Source: Pseudomonadota bacterium
GTDB taxonomy: Bacteria > Pseudomonadota > Alphaproteobacteria > Kiloniellales > J153
DNA: 25,603 nt
Direction of reading: 5' to 3'
Assembly: GCA_022572105.1 (NCBI GenBank)
Contig: JACZWN010000018.1
Location: 1-25,603 of the forward strand
The translations under genes and the position numbers were made by a program. The notes under the pieces are model-generated. The model was not told the DNA's origin, did no database searches, and saw only the letters and a list, made by a program, of their open reading frames with translations. The stretch's first letter is position 1. Each line of letters begins with the position of its first letter. Shown piece by piece: positions 7,714-16,124 of this stretch.

Positions 7714-9234
7714 TCACGGCGAACCCTCCGCCCGCCGCCGGCTCAAACGGCCTTTCGCGGCCTTGAGGAGCGGCAGCACGAAGAGCAAGAACGCGATGGC
7801 CATGATCGTGCCCGAAATCGGGCGTTCGAAGAAGGTCATCACGTCGCCGTGGGAACCAATCAGCGACTGGCGCATCGCCGGCTCGGCCAAGGGGCCCAAC
7901 ACGATGGCGAGCACCGCCGGTGCCATGGGGTAATCGAGCTTGCGCATGAGATAGCCGACGACGCCGAAGATCAACATCAGCCACACGTCGTGCATGTCCT
8001 GGGTCGGCACATAGCCGCCAACCACGCAGAGCACGAAGATGATCGGCGCGAGGATCGTGAACGGCATCTTCAGCACCCAGATGAAGGCGGGGATGAAGCC
8101 GATGTTGATCAACAGCGCGAACACGTTGGCGACGTACAAGCTGGCGATGAGGCCCCACACGAAATCGGGATGGTCGGTGAACACCAGGGGACCCGGCTCG
8201 AGGCCCCAGATGACCATGCCGCCCAGGAGAATAGCGGTCGTGGGCGAGCCCGGTATGCCCAGCGTCAGCATCGGCAGCATCGAGCCGGTGCTGGCGGCAT
8301 TGTTGGCCGCCTCCGGCGCCACCACGCCGTCGATGTTGCCCTTGCCGTAGGTCTCGGGGTTCTTCGACATGGTCTTGGCGACGCCGTAGGCCATGAGCGA
8401 ACCGGGCGTGGCGCCTGCTGCCGGCAGGATGCCCACGAAGTAGCCCAGGAACGAACCCATGATCATGGTCTTGATGCTGCTCTTGAGGCCCTTCAGGTTG
8501 TTCAAGATGCCCCGGAACGAGACGGTGGCCTTCGACATCAACACCTCGCCCTGGCTGACCTCGATGGTCCACAGCATCTCGCCGATGCCGTAGATGCCGA
8601 TGGCGAGCACCAGGAAGTTGATGCCGTGGTAAAAACCGGTGAGATCGCCGAAGATCAACCTCGGCTGGCCGCTGATGATATCCAGCCCGACGGTACTGAG
8701 CACCAAGCCGATCAAGATCGAGAACAAGGTCTTCGGGATGTCGTCACCGCCGAGGCCGACGAAGGTGGCGAAGGCCAGGACCATCAACGCAAAGGTCTCG
8801 GGCGGACCGAAGGCCAGGGCCACGTCTGCCAGGGGCAGCGCGAACAGGGTGAACAGGACCACCGATATGGTGCCGCCCACGAACGACGCCGCCGCCGCCG
8901 CCACCAGCGCCTTGTCGGCCAGGCCCTTGAGCGCCAGCGGCCGCCCATCGAACGTGGTCGCCACCGCGGTCGACGCGCCGGGAATCCCCAGCATGATCGA
9001 TGAGATGGCGCCGCCATACATGGCGCCGTAATAAATTGCGGCGAGGAAGATGACCGCCGAGGTCGGCGGCACCAAGAAAGTCATCGGCAACAGAATCGCC
9101 ACCCCGTTTACCGAACCCAGGCCCGGCATCGCGCCGATGAACAGCCCGACCACCACGCCGGCGATGACCAGCGCCAGGTTGAGGGGCTCGAAAGTGATAG
9201 CGAAACCGTTGATTAGGAGCGCAAGAACTTCCAT
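7714..9234 (-). CDS. tctA: Tripartite tricarboxylate transporter, large permease TctA
   Basis: The 506-residue protein matches TctA in length and sequence: the family signature GAMPGLGSVNG at 34-44, YYGAMYGGAISSIMLGIPG at 68-86, and about 12 membrane helices. It is the large permease of a TTT system that takes up a carboxylate using the ion gradient, working with TctB and the periplasmic TctC. It is the last gene of the minus-strand tctC-tctB-tctA set, about 100 bp after tctB. The start ATG at 9234 follows a poor ribosome binding site, so it may be translated less strongly than tctC. The solute is not readable from this subunit. Confidence 0.94.
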   Translation of the reverse strand: MEVLALLINGFAITFEPLNLALVIAGVVVGLFIGAMPGLGSVNGVAILLPMTFLVPPTSAVIFLAAIYYGAMYGGAISSIMLGIPGASTAVATTFDGRPLALKGLADKALVAAAAASFVGGTISVVLFTLFALPLADVALAFGPPETFALMVLAFATFVGLGGDDIPKTLFSILIGLVLSTVGLDIISGQPRLIFGDLTGFYHGINFLVLAIGIYGIGEMLWTIEVSQGEVLMSKATVSFRGILNNLKGLKSSIKTMIMGSFLGYFVGILPAAGATPGSLMAYGVAKTMSKNPETYGKGNIDGVVAPEAANNAASTGSMLPMLTLGIPGSPTTAILLGGMVIWGLEPGPLVFTDHPDFVWGLIASLYVANVFALLINIGFIPAFIWVLKMPFTILAPIIFVLCVVGGYVPTQDMHDVWLMLIFGVVGYLMRKLDYPMAPAVLAIVLGPLAEPAMRQSLIGSHGDVMTFFERPISGTIMAIAFLLFVLPLLKAAKGRLSRRRAEGSP

Positions 9235-9334
9235 CCGTCGTCAAACTTCCGGTACCGGTCGGGGGAGAACGCGCAACACGCCTTTCCGTTCTCCGACCCG
9301 GTTAAAGGGCTGCATCCGGCGGCCCAGGGAGCTC

Positions 9335-9832
9335 CTAAAAAAAGAAATCGTAAAGCGGGTAGAACAGCGGTTCGGTGAAACCCTTGGGGAGGGTCTTCTT
9401 CAAGGCGATCTCGAAAAATAAGAACGCTGCAATCGGCGTAAAGACAGCCAGCGCGCCGGTGATCACCCAACTGTGCCGGCCCAGGAACCGGACGTAGAAA
9501 ATGAGGAAAAGGGGCACCGCGCCGTAGACGCCGATAATATGGATCAGGCCGATCATGACCGTCAGCGAACCGGCCACAAGCAGAAACCACTTGAGCGTCT
9601 GCGGCGTCATATAGGGCTCGGTCGATCGTGACGGGGGGCTGGTCCTGGTAACCCAGCGCACGAGCATCCAGAGGCAGCACAGCAACATCCCCAACGACAG
9701 CCAGAACGGAAACGCCCCACCGCCCGGCCCCTCGTCGGGGATCCAGCCGATGGGGAGTTCCGTACTCTTCCACATCAGGTACAGCGAGAAGAGCGCCATG
9801 ACGAGCGCCATGACGAACTCGGCGACGCGCAT
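9335..9832 (-). CDS. tctB: Tripartite tricarboxylate transporter, small permease TctB
   Basis: A 165-residue membrane protein with four hydrophobic helices (about 4-22, 42-62, 82-105, 120-145), the normal size and layout of TctB. The loop after helix 1 has WIPDEGPGGGAFPFWLS, close to the usual GPgxfP pattern of this subunit. It pairs with TctA in the inner membrane. The gene is 47 bp downstream of tctC and about 100 bp ahead of tctA, all on the minus strand. It ends in an unusual run of phenylalanines. The subunit is poorly conserved across the family, so much of the confidence comes from context and size. Confidence 0.9.
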   Translation of the reverse strand: MRVAEFVMALVMALFSLYLMWKSTELPIGWIPDEGPGGGAFPFWLSLGMLLCCLWMLVRWVTRTSPPSRSTEPYMTPQTLKWFLLVAGSLTVMIGLIHIIGVYGAVPLFLIFYVRFLGRHSWVITGALAVFTPIAAFLFFEIALKKTLPKGFTEPLFYPLYDFFF

Positions 9833-9879
9833 GGCGGAAGCCCTACCCCCTGTTTCCGGTGTGCCGGGTCAGCCTAGGG

Positions 9880-10881
9880 TTAATCGATCTCTCCCGCAGC
9901 CTTCAACATTTGGCGGTGCGCCTCGCGCTCGGCAACGAAGTATTCGGTGAGCGCGGTACCCGTCAACCAGCCGGGAATCAGGCCTTTCTTATCCAAATAC
10001 TCCTGCCACTCGTCGGATTTGTAGACCTTTTCGAAGACGCCCACGTAGAAGGCCTGGACGTCCTTGTCGATGCCCGCCGGCGCGATAACGCTACGCTGCA
10101 TGTAGTAAACCATGTCCGTCCCGTAGCCGAGTTCCTCGAAGGTGGGGATGTCGCCAAAACGTCCCGTCAGCTTACCCTTCGGCGTAAAGCTGGCGAGGGG
10201 ACGCGACTTTCCGGCCTCCCAGAATCCGGCCTGCTCGGACGGGTTGTTGACGGTGGAGTTGATGTGCTTGCCGATCAGCTCCTTGGCAACCGTCCCGCCG
10301 CCCTTGTAGGGCACATAGGTGACCTTGATGTCGAACTTCTTCTCGAGCATGGCGGTGACCAGGGAATCTTCCTGACCCTTGCCGGTGCCACCCATCTTCC
10401 AGTTCTCCGGGCCGGCCGCCTTGACCGCCGCGACAAACTCGTCGACGGTTGTGATGCCTGTGTCGGTGTGCACCCAAAGCTGGAACGTGTCCTCGGCCAA
10501 ACGGGTGATCGGCGTGAACTCGGCAATATCGACCCCGAGGCCAGGATTGCGCAGCGGCGTCGTGTAATAGCTATTGAGCGTCGCCATGATCACGTGGGGA
10601 TCGCCCGCGTGGTCCTTCAGGTAGCGCAGGGCTTCGGCGCCCGAACCACCACCTTTATTGATCGGCACGAACGGCTTCGACGACAGGTTGTTTTTCTCGA
10701 TGATGCCCTGGATGAAACGAGCCAGCCGGTCCGCGCCGCCGCCCTTGCCGGCCATGATGACGAACTCGACCGGCTTTTTCGGCTCCCAACCCGCCGCGGC
10801 GTCTTTCTGCACGGCGGAGAAGCCCAGGCCGACGCCGAGGGCGACAGCCAAACTCAAGATCCTCGTGGCTAGTTTTTTCAC
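9880..10881 (-). CDS. tctC: Periplasmic solute-binding protein TctC (BUG family)
   Basis: The 333-residue protein has a Sec signal peptide (basic MKK, hydrophobic core about 8-22, likely cleavage after AAA near residue 30) and a BUG/TctC domain beginning KPVEFVIMAGKGGGADRLAR. It captures a carboxylate in the periplasm for TctAB. It starts at GTG 10881 with a clear GGGAGG (RC of 10888-10893) six bases ahead. As first gene of tctCBA it follows a 360-bp gap carrying a perfect GTATAC-centred palindrome, which resembles the one ahead of gntR at 19459 and suggests control by that regulator. BUG proteins bind many acids, so the ligand could be oxalate, a 2-hydroxy acid or another carboxylate. Confidence 0.93.
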   Translation of the reverse strand: MKKLATRILSLAVALGVGLGFSAVQKDAAAGWEPKKPVEFVIMAGKGGGADRLARFIQGIIEKNNLSSKPFVPINKGGGSGAEALRYLKDHAGDPHVIMATLNSYYTTPLRNPGLGVDIAEFTPITRLAEDTFQLWVHTDTGITTVDEFVAAVKAAGPENWKMGGTGKGQEDSLVTAMLEKKFDIKVTYVPYKGGGTVAKELIGKHINSTVNNPSEQAGFWEAGKSRPLASFTPKGKLTGRFGDIPTFEELGYGTDMVYYMQRSVIAPAGIDKDVQAFYVGVFEKVYKSDEWQEYLDKKGLIPGWLTGTALTEYFVAEREAHRQMLKAAGEID

Positions 10882-11007
10882 CTTAAACCTCCCTTTAAGT
10901 GGTCGTTGTGGTTAGGTGGCCGTTTCGTCGGCTCTTAGATTGGATCCGCTATTATGGACGATGCGTGGGGAATTTCCACAACCCATTCATGGATCAATTT
11001 TAATCAC

Positions 11008-11013
11008 AGTATA
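11008..11013 (-). promoter_or_regulatory. Candidate -10 element for tctCBA
   Basis: Read on the minus strand this is TATACT, about 130 bases upstream of the tctC start. A 17-bp spacing places the -35 next to or inside the palindrome at 11036-11047, though no good TTGACA match exists there. A repressor bound to the palindrome would block this promoter. Confidence 0.3.
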
Positions 11014-11035
11014 GTTGGTCTATTGTCTTTGGAAT

Positions 11036-11047
11036 GTGGTATACCAC
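11036..11047. promoter_or_regulatory. Perfect palindrome GTGGTATACCAC, candidate GntR/FCD operator
   Basis: A 12-bp perfect palindrome, 155 bp upstream of the tctC start codon. Its GTATACCA core is shared with the dyad upstream of gntR at 19358-19379. GT-AC dyads of this sort are typical operators for FadR/FCD-type GntR proteins. I found no third copy of the core in the window by eye. Confidence 0.55.
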
Positions 11048-11241
11048 GATTACCCTATGCGACACCCGCCGCGATGTACAGTGTTTTCCCCGATCCGCCG
11101 GAACCTTGGCGCGGTAGGCGCCTTGGACCAGCGGAAGCCGTGCCGCACGAAAGGATCGAAGAGACCTATCCGCGATACCCCTTCGCGGCGCTGGTCGGCT
11201 TCGGCCTGGCGTTCGCCGGGCGGGCCTCCATTCTAAAAGAA

Positions 11242-12168
11242 TCAGTGTTTCTCGCCGTCGCCGCAGCAGCCGCTGGCGGCCGGTTGGACGACCCGCGTCT
11301 CGACCGAGACGCCCTCGATTGGCGCGCCCTCGAATGGCTCGCCCTGGGCCACCTCGTCCTCGACAAGCCCCACGGGCGCGGCCCGGCGCCGCTCCTGCAC
11401 GATCTCGGCGAGCACGGAGAGCGCGATCTCCTCGGGCGTGACCGCTCCGATGTCGAGGCCGGCCGGCGAGCGCAGCGCGGCCAGGCGCTCGGCCGCCACG
11501 CCGCGGCCCTTGAGCTGCGCCTTCAAATCCGCCGCCTTCTTGCGGCTGCCGACGAAGGCGACGTAGGGCGCGCCGGTCCGAAGCGCGGCCTCGAGCGCCT
11601 CGCGGTCGCGCTTGCCCTGGGTCGCCACGACGATGAAGCTGGTTCCCGCCCGCGCCGCGCCGGCCAGATCGAAACCCTCGATGCGGGCGTCGACCTCGGG
11701 CAGGGTCGCCAGGTCGTCGGCGAGCGCGGCCGCGGTCACCGCGAAGCCGGCGCGTCTGCCCAGTTCGCAGAGCGCCCGCGCCGTGCTCGAGGCGCCGGCC
11801 ACGATCAGCGACGGGCGCGGCAGGATCGGCTCGACGAAGACCTCGATCGTGCCGCCGCTGGCGCAGGCGTTCCGGTAGTCCTCGGTGCCCGCCTCGGCCG
11901 GCCCGGCGCCGTCGGGGCGGACGCGGATCATGCGCGCGCGTCCGTCGAGCAGCGCCTCGGCCGCCGCCTTGCGCACCGCGCCCAGCGTACAGCCGCCGCC
12001 GACCCAGCCGACCATGGAGCCGTCGGCGCGCACGACCGCCTTGGCGCCGACCTTGGCCGAGGTCGCATCCCGGGTGCGCACCACGGTGGCCAGCGCGAAG
12101 GGCTGGCCGTCGCCCTTCATGCGCGCCATGCAGTCGATGACGTCCTCGGAGTCGACGGTCATGCGCAT
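11242..12168 (-). CDS. XdhC/CoxI-family molybdoenzyme maturation protein
   Basis: The 308-residue protein has the XdhC layout: N-terminal GWVGGGC (54-60) with the conserved Cys60, ACASGGTIEVFVEP (101-114), a Rossmann domain starting LIVAGASSTARAL (121-133), GSRKKA (207-212) and SPAGLDIGAVTPEEIALSVLAEI at 234-256. Family members bind and modify molybdenum cofactor before insertion into the large subunit. It lies 34 bp after coxL on the same strand, so its client is almost certainly the CO dehydrogenase. The start may be ATG 12168 or ATG 12162; AGGGA fits the latter spacing better. The C-terminal tail ends in SGCCGDGEKH, with adjacent cysteines that are not part of the usual core. Other CoxDEFG accessory genes are not in the window. 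Confidence 0.88.
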   Translation of the reverse strand: MRMTVDSEDVIDCMARMKGDGQPFALATVVRTRDATSAKVGAKAVVRADGSMVGWVGGGCTLGAVRKAAAEALLDGRARMIRVRPDGAGPAEAGTEDYRNACASGGTIEVFVEPILPRPSLIVAGASSTARALCELGRRAGFAVTAAALADDLATLPEVDARIEGFDLAGAARAGTSFIVVATQGKRDREALEAALRTGAPYVAFVGSRKKAADLKAQLKGRGVAAERLAALRSPAGLDIGAVTPEEIALSVLAEIVQERRRAAPVGLVEDEVAQGEPFEGAPIEGVSVETRVVQPAASGCCGDGEKH

Positions 12169-12202
12169 TTTTCCCTAGGCCTCGACAAGCCTCATAACCT
12201 CC

Positions 12203-14608
12203 CTACTTGTCGATGCCCAGCTCGTGGCAGGTCTGCCAGACCCGCCAGGCGGCGTGCGGCATGGGCATGTGGGTGACGCCCAAATGGGCGAAGGCGTCGA
12301 CCACCGCGTTCGAGAAGGCGGGGACGCCGCCCACGTTGGGCGACTCGCCCACGCCCTTGGCGCCCAAGGGATGGTGCGGCGAAGGCGTGACCGTATGGTC
12401 GGTCTCCCAATGGGGCGTCTCCACCGCGGTCGGCATGAAGTAATCCAGGAAGCTGGCGCCGAGCACGTTGCCCATGTCGTCGTAGACGATCTCCTGGCCC
12501 ATGGCGATGCCGAAGGCCTCGGTAAGACCGCCATGGACTTGCCCCTCGATGATCATCGGGTTGATCCGCGTGCCGCAGTCGTCGAGCGCATAGAAACTGC
12601 GCACCGAGATCTCGCCGGTATGGCGGTTCACGTCGACCACGCAGATGTAAGCGCCGAAGGGGTAGGTCATGTTCGGCGGGTCGTAGTAGTCGACCACCTC
12701 GAGACCGTGCTCCAGCCCCTCGGGCAGGTTGGAATAGGCGGCCATGGCGATGTCCTTCATGGTCGCCGACAGGTCCGGCACGCCCTTGACCGTGAAGCGG
12801 TCCACGTCCCACTCCAGGTCGTTTTCGCTGACCTCGAGCATGTGGGCCGCGATCTTCTTGGCCTTTTCTCGGATCTTGCGCCCGGCGCGCGCCGCCGCCG
12901 CGGCGCCCACCGGCGTCGTGCGCGAGCCGTAAGTGCCGAGGCCGTAAGGCGCGGTGTCGGTGTCGCCCTCCTCGACGGTGATCAAGTCGGAGGGGATGCC
13001 GATCTCGGTGGCGATGATCTGGGCGTAGGTGGTCTCGTGGCCCTGACCCGTGCTCTTGGTGCCGAGGCGGGCGGTCGCGCTGCCGGTCGGATGGACCCGG
13101 ATCTCGCAGCTCTCGAACATCTTGATGCCCAGGATGTCGCAGTTGCGCGAGGGGCCGGCGCCGACGATCTCGGTGAAGGTGGCGATGCCGATGCCCATGA
13201 GCTCGCCGCGCGCGCGCTTCTCGGCCTGCTCCTTGCGCAGGTCCTCGTAGCCGACCGCCTTCATCGCCTGCTTCAGCGCCGCCGGGTAGTCGCCGCTGTC
13301 GTACTCCCAGCCGAGGCAGGAGTTGTAGGGGAACTGCTCGGGCTTGATGAAGTTGCGCAGGCGGATCTCGGCCTTGTCGACGCCGATCTTCTGGGCCAGC
13401 ACGTCGAGCATGCGCTCGATCAGGTACGCGGCCTCGGTCACCCGGAACGAGCAGCGGTAGGAGACCCCGCCCGGGGCCTTGTTGGTGTAAACCCCGTCGA
13501 CCGTGACGTGGGCGGTCGGGACGTCGTAGCTGCCGGTCACGATGTTGAAGAACCCGGCTGGCCATTTCATTGGCTGGGCGTGGGTGTTGAACGCGCCGTG
13601 GTCGGCCAGCACGTTCGCCCGCAGGCCGGTGATCTTGCCGTCCTTGTCGGCCGCCAGCTCGCCGGTCATGTGGTAGTCGCGGGCGAAGGCGGTGGTCGAG
13701 ATGTTGTCGATCCGGCTCTCGATCCACTTGACCGGGCGGCCGAGCACGATCGAGCCGACGATCGCGCAGACATAGCCCGGATAGGCGCCCACCTTGTTGC
13801 CGAAGCCGCCGCCCACGTCGGGCGAGATCACCCGGATTTTGCTCTCGGGCAGGCCGGCGATCAGCGAGACTATGGTGCGCACCACGTGGGGCGCCTGGAA
13901 GGTGCCGTAGAGCGTCAACCGGCCGCTCACCGCATCCATGGAGGCGACGCAGCCACAGGTCTCGATCGGCGCCGGGTGGACCCGCTGATAGAAGATCTCC
14001 TCCTTGACCGTCACTTGCGCCCCGGCGAAGGCCTTGTCGGTGGCATCCTTGTCGCCGGACTGCCAATTGAAGATGTGGTTCGGATGGCGGCGCGGACCCT
14101 GGCCGACCTCGTCCTTGTCTTTGACGTCTTCGCGCAGGATCGGCGCGCCGTCCTCGAGCGCCTTCTTGGGGTCGATGAGGACCGGCAGCTCCTCGTAGTC
14201 GACATCGACCAGTTGGATGCCGTCGGCGGCCGCATAGCGGTCCTCGGCGATCACGAAGGCGACCTCCTGGTTCTGGAAGTGCACCTTCTCGTCGGCCAAG
14301 ACCGCCTGGGTGTCGCCGGCCAGCGTCGGCATCCAGTGCAGGTTGAGCGGCTTCAGGTCCGCCGCGGTCAGGACGGCGATCACGCCGGGCACCGCCTTGG
14401 CCTTTTCGGCGTCGATCGACTTGATGCGGGCGTGGGCGTAGGGGCTGCGCACGAAGTCGCCGAACACCATGTTCGGCAGCTTGATGTCGTCGATGTAGTT
14501 GCCCTGGCCGCGGATGAAGCGGGCGTCTTCCTTGCGCCGCTTGTCGCAGCCGATGCCGCCGAGCGCCGCTTCGCGCTCGGCCGCCGTTTCGGTCTTGGTC
14601 TCGCTCAT
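12203..14608 (-). CDS. coxL: Aerobic carbon monoxide dehydrogenase large subunit (form I CoxL)
   Basis: The 801-residue protein matches CoxL in length (the Oligotropha subunit has about 809). It holds the molybdopterin-cytosine-dinucleotide cofactor and oxidises CO to CO2. The active-site loop is SYRCSFR at 383-389 with Cys386, the residue that carries the Mo-S-Cu bridge in form I enzymes (consensus AYxCSFR); form II proteins have AYRGAGR. QAPH (238-241), GQGHETTYAQ (521-530), DDCGTRINPMIIEGQVHGG (676-694) and the catalytic Glu755 in GAKGVGESP are present. The ATG at 14608 overlaps the coxS stop (ATGA) and has GGAGG seven bases ahead. Ser383 replaces the usual Ala. The reading frame extends upstream through coxS, but that is not the real start. 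Confidence 0.94.
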   Translation of the reverse strand: MSETKTETAAEREAALGGIGCDKRRKEDARFIRGQGNYIDDIKLPNMVFGDFVRSPYAHARIKSIDAEKAKAVPGVIAVLTAADLKPLNLHWMPTLAGDTQAVLADEKVHFQNQEVAFVIAEDRYAAADGIQLVDVDYEELPVLIDPKKALEDGAPILREDVKDKDEVGQGPRRHPNHIFNWQSGDKDATDKAFAGAQVTVKEEIFYQRVHPAPIETCGCVASMDAVSGRLTLYGTFQAPHVVRTIVSLIAGLPESKIRVISPDVGGGFGNKVGAYPGYVCAIVGSIVLGRPVKWIESRIDNISTTAFARDYHMTGELAADKDGKITGLRANVLADHGAFNTHAQPMKWPAGFFNIVTGSYDVPTAHVTVDGVYTNKAPGGVSYRCSFRVTEAAYLIERMLDVLAQKIGVDKAEIRLRNFIKPEQFPYNSCLGWEYDSGDYPAALKQAMKAVGYEDLRKEQAEKRARGELMGIGIATFTEIVGAGPSRNCDILGIKMFESCEIRVHPTGSATARLGTKSTGQGHETTYAQIIATEIGIPSDLITVEEGDTDTAPYGLGTYGSRTTPVGAAAAARAGRKIREKAKKIAAHMLEVSENDLEWDVDRFTVKGVPDLSATMKDIAMAAYSNLPEGLEHGLEVVDYYDPPNMTYPFGAYICVVDVNRHTGEISVRSFYALDDCGTRINPMIIEGQVHGGLTEAFGIAMGQEIVYDDMGNVLGASFLDYFMPTAVETPHWETDHTVTPSPHHPLGAKGVGESPNVGGVPAFSNAVVDAFAHLGVTHMPMPHAAWRVWQTCHELGIDK

Positions 14609-15093
14609 TGCGCAGCCTCCTTCTCGCGCATGGCTTGCGCGGCGTTTCGGATCGCCTTGACGATGTTCTGGTAACCGGTGCAGCGGCACAGATTCCCCGA
14701 AATCCCCACGCGGACCTCCGCGTCGCTGGGGTCGGGGTTTTCCTGCAGCAGCCGGTGCGCGCGCACCAGCATGCCCGGCGTGCAGAAGCCGCATTGCAGC
14801 CCGTGATCCTCGGCGAAGGCCGCCTGCAGCGGGTGCAGCTCGCCGCCCTGGGCCAGGCCCTCGACGGTCAGGACCTCGCCGCCGTCGGCCTGCACCGCGA
14901 ACACCGTGCAGCTCTTCACCGACTTGCCGTTCAAGTCGACCGTGCAGGCGCCGCAATGGCTCGTCTCGCAGCCGATGTGCGATCCGGTGAGGCCCAATTG
15001 CTCGCGCAGGAAATGGATGAGCAGCGTGCGCGGCTCGACCGAGCCCGCGGCCTCCTGGCCGTTGACGGTCAGTTTGATGTCGGTCTTGGCCAT
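14605..15093 (-). CDS. coxS: Carbon monoxide dehydrogenase small (iron-sulfur) subunit CoxS
   Basis: The 162-residue protein has both [2Fe-2S] clusters of the molybdenum hydroxylase small subunit: Cys42, Cys47, Cys50 and Cys62 in the plant-ferredoxin-type N-terminal domain (GCETSHCGAC), and Cys101, Cys104, Cys136 and Cys138 (CGFCTPG, GNLCRCTGYQNI) in the C-terminal domain. It passes electrons from the Mo/Cu site in CoxL to FAD in CoxM. The ATG at 15093 lies 5 bp after the coxM stop, with its GGGAGG inside the last coxM codons, and its stop overlaps the coxL start, so all three subunits are translationally coupled. Confidence 0.95.
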   Translation of the reverse strand: MAKTDIKLTVNGQEAAGSVEPRTLLIHFLREQLGLTGSHIGCETSHCGACTVDLNGKSVKSCTVFAVQADGGEVLTVEGLAQGGELHPLQAAFAEDHGLQCGFCTPGMLVRAHRLLQENPDPSDAEVRVGISGNLCRCTGYQNIVKAIRNAAQAMREKEAAQ

Positions 15094-15098
15094 GGTCC

Positions 15099-15968
15099 TC
15101 AGCCTCCCTTGGCGCGGGCGAGCGCGGTTTCGATCGCGCGCCGGGTCATGACCCCGGCGGCGTGCCGGCGGTACTCCACCGGGCCGCGCAGGTCGGCGGC
15201 CGGGTCGGTGATGGCGACCGCCGCCTCGACCGCCGCCTCGACCGCGGCCGCATCGACCGCGGTCCCGACCAGCGCCGTCGAGGCCGCCTCGGCGTAAAGC
15301 GGCGTGATGCCGACGTTGGTCAGCGCGACCGCCGCCTGGCCGCAGACTCCCCCGTCCACGGCGAGCGTGACCGCGGTTGCCGCGATTGCGTAGTCGCCGA
15401 CCTTGCGCTTGAGCTTGCAGTAAGCCTGGCCCTGGCCGGCCGGCGGCGCCGGGATGCGGATCGCGGTCAGGAACTCGCCCACCGCCAGTGCGGTCTCGAA
15501 CGGCCCCTGGTAGAAGTCCCGGGCGGCGACCGTCCGCTCGCCGTCCGAACCGCGCAGGACGTAGGCGGCGTCCACGGCCATCATGACCGCCGGTATGTCG
15601 TTGCCGGGATCGCCGTTGGCCGCGTTGCCGCCGATGGTGCCCAAGGCGCGCACCTGCGGATCGGCGATCAGTTCGGCGGCCTCGCGCAGGATCGGGCAGC
15701 GCTCGGCCAGCGCGTCGGATTTGATGATCTCGGCCTGGGTCGTCATGGCGCCGATGTGGATCGCGCCCTCGACCTCGGCGATGCCGCGCAGCCCCTCGAC
15801 GCCGGTGAGATCGATCAGATGCGCCGGCTCGGCCAGGCGCAGCTTCATCATGGGGATGAGGCTGTGCCCGCCGGCGAGCACCCGGCCCTCCTCGCCGAGC
15901 TCGGCGAGCAAAGAGACCACCTCGTCGACCGAACCGGGCCGATGGTATTCGAAGCTTGCTGGGATCAA
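15099..15968 (-). CDS. coxM: Carbon monoxide dehydrogenase medium (FAD) subunit CoxM
   Basis: The 289-residue protein (Oligotropha CoxM has 288) has the two FAD-binding motifs AGGHSLIPMMKLRLA (32-46) and TIGGNAANGDPGND (111-124), then the C-terminal CO_deh_flav_C domain with KLKRKVGDYAIAATAV. It accepts electrons from CoxS and passes them towards quinone or the respiratory chain at the membrane. It starts at TTG 15968, preceded by a GGGAGGGAG stretch. The M-S-L gene order is that of form I CO dehydrogenases (form II usually has S-L-M), supporting the assignment from the CoxL loop. It is the first gene of the set, about 156 bp after yciB on the same strand. Confidence 0.93.
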   Translation of the reverse strand: MIPASFEYHRPGSVDEVVSLLAELGEEGRVLAGGHSLIPMMKLRLAEPAHLIDLTGVEGLRGIAEVEGAIHIGAMTTQAEIIKSDALAERCPILREAAELIADPQVRALGTIGGNAANGDPGNDIPAVMMAVDAAYVLRGSDGERTVAARDFYQGPFETALAVGEFLTAIRIPAPPAGQGQAYCKLKRKVGDYAIAATAVTLAVDGGVCGQAAVALTNVGITPLYAEAASTALVGTAVDAAAVEAAVEAAVAITDPAADLRGPVEYRRHAAGVMTRRAIETALARAKGG

Positions 15969-15991
15969 CGCTCCCTCCCTCGTGCGGTTCG

Positions 15992-16011
15992 AAGGCCGTT
16001 CACCCGGCCTT
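15992..16011. other. Hairpin in the coxM leader
   Basis: AAGGCCG (15992-15998) and CGGCCTT (16005-16011) form a 7-bp stem with a six-base loop, 23 bp ahead of the coxM start on the minus strand. On the plus strand it is followed by TTCC. It could be a leader structure, or a terminator for plus-strand transcription; nothing in the sequence decides this. Confidence 0.4.
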
Positions 16012-16020
16012 TTCCGACAG

Positions 16021-16026
16021 TTTATA
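16021..16026 (-). promoter_or_regulatory. Candidate -10 element for coxMSL
   Basis: TATAAA on the minus strand, about 53 bp upstream of the coxM start and upstream of the leader hairpin. No good -35 match is present at 16-18 bp, so an activator would be needed if this is the cox promoter. Readthrough from yciB is the alternative. Confidence 0.25.
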
Positions 16027-16124
16027 CGCTTTTGCGCGCTTGAAAGCTCCTCTTTTGCGAACGACCCTGCGCGACGCGGGCCGATCCGTCAAACCGGCCG
16101 CACGGAAGGCGCCCGGGTTTCGCG

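Larger units (their letters stand above)
10882..11241. other. 360-bp intergenic region upstream of tctC
   Basis: This gap separates the XdhC-type gene from tctC; both are on the minus strand. Bases about 10930-11070 are clearly AT-richer than the rest of the window and hold the putative tct promoter and operator. Bases 11100-11240 are GC-rich and show no gene that I can support. No clear terminator for the cox transcript was found. Confidence 0.6.

Noticed and set aside
11074..11241. Plus-strand peptide beginning at ATG 11074 that contains a plausible-looking EETYPRYPFAALVGFGLAF stretch between xdhC and tctC.
   Set aside because: No ribosome binding site, no stop before it runs antisense through the xdhC gene, and no family match I can support. 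It may be a remnant but is more likely chance in GC-rich DNA.
12203..14608. Calling the large molybdenum subunit a xanthine dehydrogenase or form II (CoxL-like) protein.
   Set aside because: The YRCSFR loop with Cys386 and the M-S-L gene order are form I CO dehydrogenase traits; form II has AYRGAGR.
12224..14674. An 816-codon open frame on the plus strand opposite coxL.
   Set aside because: It is antisense to a gene with clear family motifs. Long antisense frames are expected in GC-rich coding DNA, and its composition (Asp/Val/His/Arg-rich, no domain) is typical of a shadow.
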